This document shows, piece by piece, positions 5,491 through 7,202 of a stretch of 7,202 nt of DNA. Source of the DNA: JACQMJ01 sp964373495 (GTDB lineage: Bacteria; Patescibacteriota; Minisyncoccia; Sungbacterales; SURF-37); the NCBI GenBank assembly GCA_964373495.1, contig CAYJUW010000038.1, positions 1 to 7,202 on the forward strand, in the 5' to 3' direction. Each line of letters opens with the position of its first letter. Positions within the stretch are counted from its first letter, which is position 1. Made by a program: the position numbers and the translations under genes. Under the pieces are notes generated by a model that had not been told where the DNA came from, searched no databases, and saw only the letters and a program-made list of their open reading frames with translations.

Positions 5491-6333
5491 ATGCTTTTCC
5501 TCCTCATACTCGCTGGTCTCATCGGCCTTGCCGTGGGCAGTTTTTTAACGGCGTTCCTGCCGCGGCTCGGGACTGGCGAGGGTATCATCCGGAGCCGTTC
5601 CCATTGCGTCCACTGCGGAAAAACCCTCTCCGCCATTGAGCTCGCGCCGGTCCTTTCCTTCCTCATCCAAGGCGGGCGGTGCCGCTCCTGCCGCGGATTC
5701 ATCCCCCGATCCTACCCGCTGATTGAGCTTGCGACCGGCGCGTTGTTTTTTCTCATCGCCTGGGCATTGATCAACGGGTTCCTCCCGCCGCCGGCTTTCT
5801 CGCCTAGGGGCAACGCCTTGGCGCTCGGCGAAGGCCGGGGTGAGTTCATCGCCGCCTTTCTCTTTTACGCCTTCTTCGTTGCGAGCGCCGCGGCCATCTC
5901 GGCCTACGATATGCTCTACCGCCTGATCCCCGCAGCGCTCGTGGTACCGCTCGCGGCCGTGGGGTTTCTCAGCCAGCTTGCCGGCGCATTCCGTTCCGGG
6001 GACTTCTTTTTGCTCCTGCCCATTGTCGGGGCGGCGCTCGGCGCGTTCCTCCTCTTCTGGGCGCTTTGGTATTGCTCTGGCGGAAGGGCCATGGGTCGGG
6101 GAGATGCCGATGTGGCCTTGGCCATTGGCCTGTTCCTGGGGCCGCAGGCAACTCTCCTCGGCATCCTCTTTGCTTTCTGGATCGGGGCGCTCTATGGTAT
6201 ACTCGGGGTGGCGAGCGGGAAGCTCGCCTGGAAGAGCGCCATACCCTTTGCCCCCTTCCTCTTTGCCGGGGCGGTCATCGCGCTTTTCCTAGCGGAGCAT
6301 CTCGCTACCGTCATCTTTCCTCTCCTTGTGTAA
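5491..6333 (+). CDS. pilD: Prepilin leader peptidase / N-methyltransferase PilD (type 4 prepilin peptidase, A24 family)
   Basis: Polytopic inner-membrane aspartic protease that removes the prepilin leader after glycine and methylates the new N-terminal phenylalanine. ATG 5491 gives 280 residues, starting MLFLLILAGLIGLAVGSFL, the usual first membrane helix. The N-terminal domain has two CxxC pairs (C39/C42 and C64/C67) as in bifunctional enzymes, followed by RSYPLIELATG. The catalytic aspartates are D140 in YDMLYRLIP and D205 in the GRGD motif (a GxGD variant of MGRGDADVALAIG). KSAIPFAPFLFAGA near the C terminus is also typical. About seven or eight hydrophobic segments can be seen. Residues 95-119 form a Pro/Gly-rich soluble loop that looks inserted. 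It sits directly after its two substrates and has its own promoter. Confidence 0.95.
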   Translation: MLFLLILAGLIGLAVGSFLTAFLPRLGTGEGIIRSRSHCVHCGKTLSAIELAPVLSFLIQGGRCRSCRGFIPRSYPLIELATGALFFLIAWALINGFLPPPAFSPRGNALALGEGRGEFIAAFLFYAFFVASAAAISAYDMLYRLIPAALVVPLAAVGFLSQLAGAFRSGDFFLLLPIVGAALGAFLLFWALWYCSGGRAMGRGDADVALAIGLFLGPQATLLGILFAFWIGALYGILGVASGKLAWKSAIPFAPFLFAGAVIALFLAEHLATVIFPLLV

Positions 6334-6351
6334 GTTCAGTGAATAGGCAAG

Positions 6352-6449
6352 CTGGTTAAGCGAGTTAATTAAATTAAGTGAATTAAGTTTGGCGGCGTTC
6401 GGTACTTAACTCGCTTAACTCGCTTAACTTGCTTAATTTACTTAACAGG
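6352..6449. repeat. Hairpin of 9-nt tandem units (family C, CTTAACTCG)
   Basis: The right arm holds five 9-mers at 6405-6449: CTTAACTCG twice, then CTTAACTTG, CTTAATTTA, CTTAACAGG. The left arm holds four reverse-complement 9-mers at 6352-6387: CTGGTTAAG, CGAGTTAAT, TAAATTAAG, TGAATTAAG. The loop is about 6388-6404. This fills most of the 127-nt spacer between pilD and the next gene. It lacks a T-tract. Its word is unrelated to families A and B, but the architecture is the same. Confidence 0.85.
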
Positions 6450-6460
6450 CCTTCCTTACT

Positions 6461-6904
6461 ATGGATTCCAATTCCGGCGCAGCCATGAAAGATCGGATGC
6501 GGTTGGCCGTGGTCCTCGTCGTATTCGCGGCCGCCTCAGCGCTGATCTTTGCTGCGAATAACGCCTTTTACCGCGACTACGCGGCCTACTTTACCCCGCC
6601 GCCCCCGGCGCCGCCGCCCGCGCCGGTGACGCGTCTGGTCATTGATTTTGGCAACGGTCAAAAGCGGGCCTTCCTCGGCCCGGTGGAGCCGGAGATGACC
6701 ATTGTTACCGCCCTCCGGGCCTCGGAACTCGCCGGGAACTTCAGCACCTCGTTCGACGGCCGGGGCGAGGTGCTGGCCATTGCCGGCGTGAAGGCGCTCG
6801 GGGCCAAGCGCTGGAACGTCTACGTGAACGGCGCGCTCTTGCGCACCCCGCCGGGCGAATTTGACGTCCGATCCGGGGACCGTGTCCTCTTCCGGTACGA
6901 GTAG
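6461..6904 (+). CDS. Membrane-anchored DUF4430-like (transcobalamin C-terminal-like) protein
   Basis: A 147-residue protein of unknown role. It has a short N-terminal tail (1-13), one hydrophobic anchor (about 15-32), a proline-rich spacer PPPPAPPPAP (46-55) and an extracytoplasmic domain (about 57-147). That domain matches the DUF4430 pattern: a hydrophobic helix after T-I-V-T-A-L (80-85), GRGEVLAIAGV (100-110), RWNVYVNGALL (117-127), and the final SGDRVLFRYE (138-147). Related domains occur in surface or cobalamin-binding-like proteins and resemble a beta-grasp/SLBB fold. It follows pilD on the same strand and may be a surface accessory, but no pilus role is shown. ATG 6485 is an alternative start; no clear ribosome site is seen for either. 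Confidence 0.75.
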   Translation: MDSNSGAAMKDRMRLAVVLVVFAAASALIFAANNAFYRDYAAYFTPPPPAPPPAPVTRLVIDFGNGQKRAFLGPVEPEMTIVTALRASELAGNFSTSFDGRGEVLAIAGVKALGAKRWNVYVNGALLRTPPGEFDVRSGDRVLFRYE

Positions 6905-6936
6905 CTCACGGATTCAGCCGGGAGTGCCGTGTAGTG

Positions 6937-6962
6937 CCGCTTTCAGCCAAGCGGGGTTTTTT
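6937..6962 (+). terminator. Rho-independent terminator after the DUF4430-like gene
   Basis: Stem CCGCTT/AAGCGG (6937-6942 with 6949-6954), 6-nt loop, then GG and six T (6957-6962). It lies 32 nt past the stop codon and closes this transcription unit. Confidence 0.8.
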
Positions 6963-6963
6963 G

Positions 6964-6969
6964 TATAAT
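6964..6969 (+). promoter_or_regulatory. Outward -10 (TATAAT) for a gene beyond the window
   Basis: TATAAT followed by GGG directly after the terminator T-run, as in the pilin 1 promoter. The -35 region (around 6941-6946) is poor and overlaps the terminator stem, so confidence is limited. Confidence 0.4.
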
Positions 6970-6979
6970 GGGCAGGGCG

Positions 6980-7196
6980 ATATGATGCCAATCTACAAAT
7001 CTCATGCCAACCCGCCTGCCTACGCCAATTGACGAGGGTGATTTCGAAGGAGAGATTCATACAAAGGCGTGCCCTGGCATGTCGTTTGGTCGGGGCGGCA
7101 ATTGGCGGGTAGGTCTACGAATCGCGAATCGGGTGATTCGCATCATTCGCAATTTGCGAGATTGGCATAAGATTCGCATCGGATTGGCATCATATG
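6980..7196. repeat. Family A palindromic repeat, copy 3, expanded with a unique core
   Basis: Outer 14-bp exact inverted repeat ATATGATGCCAATC (6980-6993) and GATTGGCATCATAT (7182-7195). A second, inner inverted repeat is CCTAC plus GCCAATTG (7019-7031) against CAATTGGC plus GTAGG (7099-7113, with a 2-nt bulge). The 67-nt core (7032-7098) contains none of the repeat words. The right half is dense in GATTCGCA and GATTGGCA words. The last about 300 bases of the window hold only this element plus the terminator and promoter; no gene is supported here. Confidence 0.8.
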
Positions 7197-7202
7197 TGGG
7201 CT

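Noticed and set aside
7079..7202. Open frame from ATG 7079 running off the right edge.
   Set aside because: It reads mostly through the repeat element (R-I-x-N and I-R-I words from GATTCGCA units), has no Shine-Dalgarno, and looks like translated repeat.

Overview
The window is a run of eight same-strand genes that reads as a type IV pilus (or type IV pilus-like) locus. In order: the 3' end of the assembly ATPase PilB, a stand-alone receiver-domain response regulator, the retraction ATPase PilT, the inner-membrane platform PilC, two tandem prepilins, the prepilin peptidase PilD, and a small membrane-anchored DUF4430-like protein. The organism is probably a GC-rich member of the Patescibacteria (CPR, Parcubacteria-like). 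This is inferred from the compact pil layout, the pilin sequence style (FTLIELLVVIAIIG followed by LNTARRKSRDARR), TATAATGG-type -10 boxes, mostly weak or absent Shine-Dalgarno sequences and hairpin-rich intergenic repeats. TGA is a true stop: pilB, the regulator, pilT and pilC all end on TGA at family-typical positions. The UGA-as-glycine code of Gracilibacteria/Absconditabacteria is therefore excluded.

Layout: 2-694 pilB (5' end outside the window); 696-792 inverted-repeat element; 800-1195 response regulator; 1203-1408 a 206-bp segment bounded by a 25-bp imperfect inverted repeat whose right end contains the pilT start codon; 1406-2467 pilT; 2474-2536 a 7-nt-unit hairpin; 2556-3767 pilC, whose stop codon lies inside a second copy of the first repeat family; 3854-3932 stem-loops; 3934-3976 a TTATCCACA box and pilin promoter; 4071-4661 pilin 1 and terminator; 4736-4779 a matching box and promoter; 4823-5389 pilin 2 and terminator; 5446-5473 promoter; 5491-6333 pilD; 6352-6449 a 9-nt-unit hairpin; 6461-6904 DUF4430-like gene; 6937-6969 terminator and outward promoter; 6980-7196 a third, larger copy of the first repeat family.

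How the genes work together: PilB and PilT drive extension and retraction through PilC. PilD cleaves the two prepilins after the glycine before FTLIELL. The receiver protein probably tunes the motor or signals through it. The pilins have their own promoters and terminators, so they can be expressed more strongly than the pilB-regulator-pilT-pilC set.

The most notable points are three. (1) The two pilins are mosaics: their 5' parts are only about 79% identical, but the last 411 bp, including 3' UTR and terminator, are identical base for base. (2) The inverted-repeat-bounded, structured segment in front of pilT may be a miniature mobile element or an OMEGA/HEARO-like RNA remnant. (3) Four of the gene junctions or flanks carry palindromes built from short repeated words, from three unrelated word families, in several cases abutting a stop codon.
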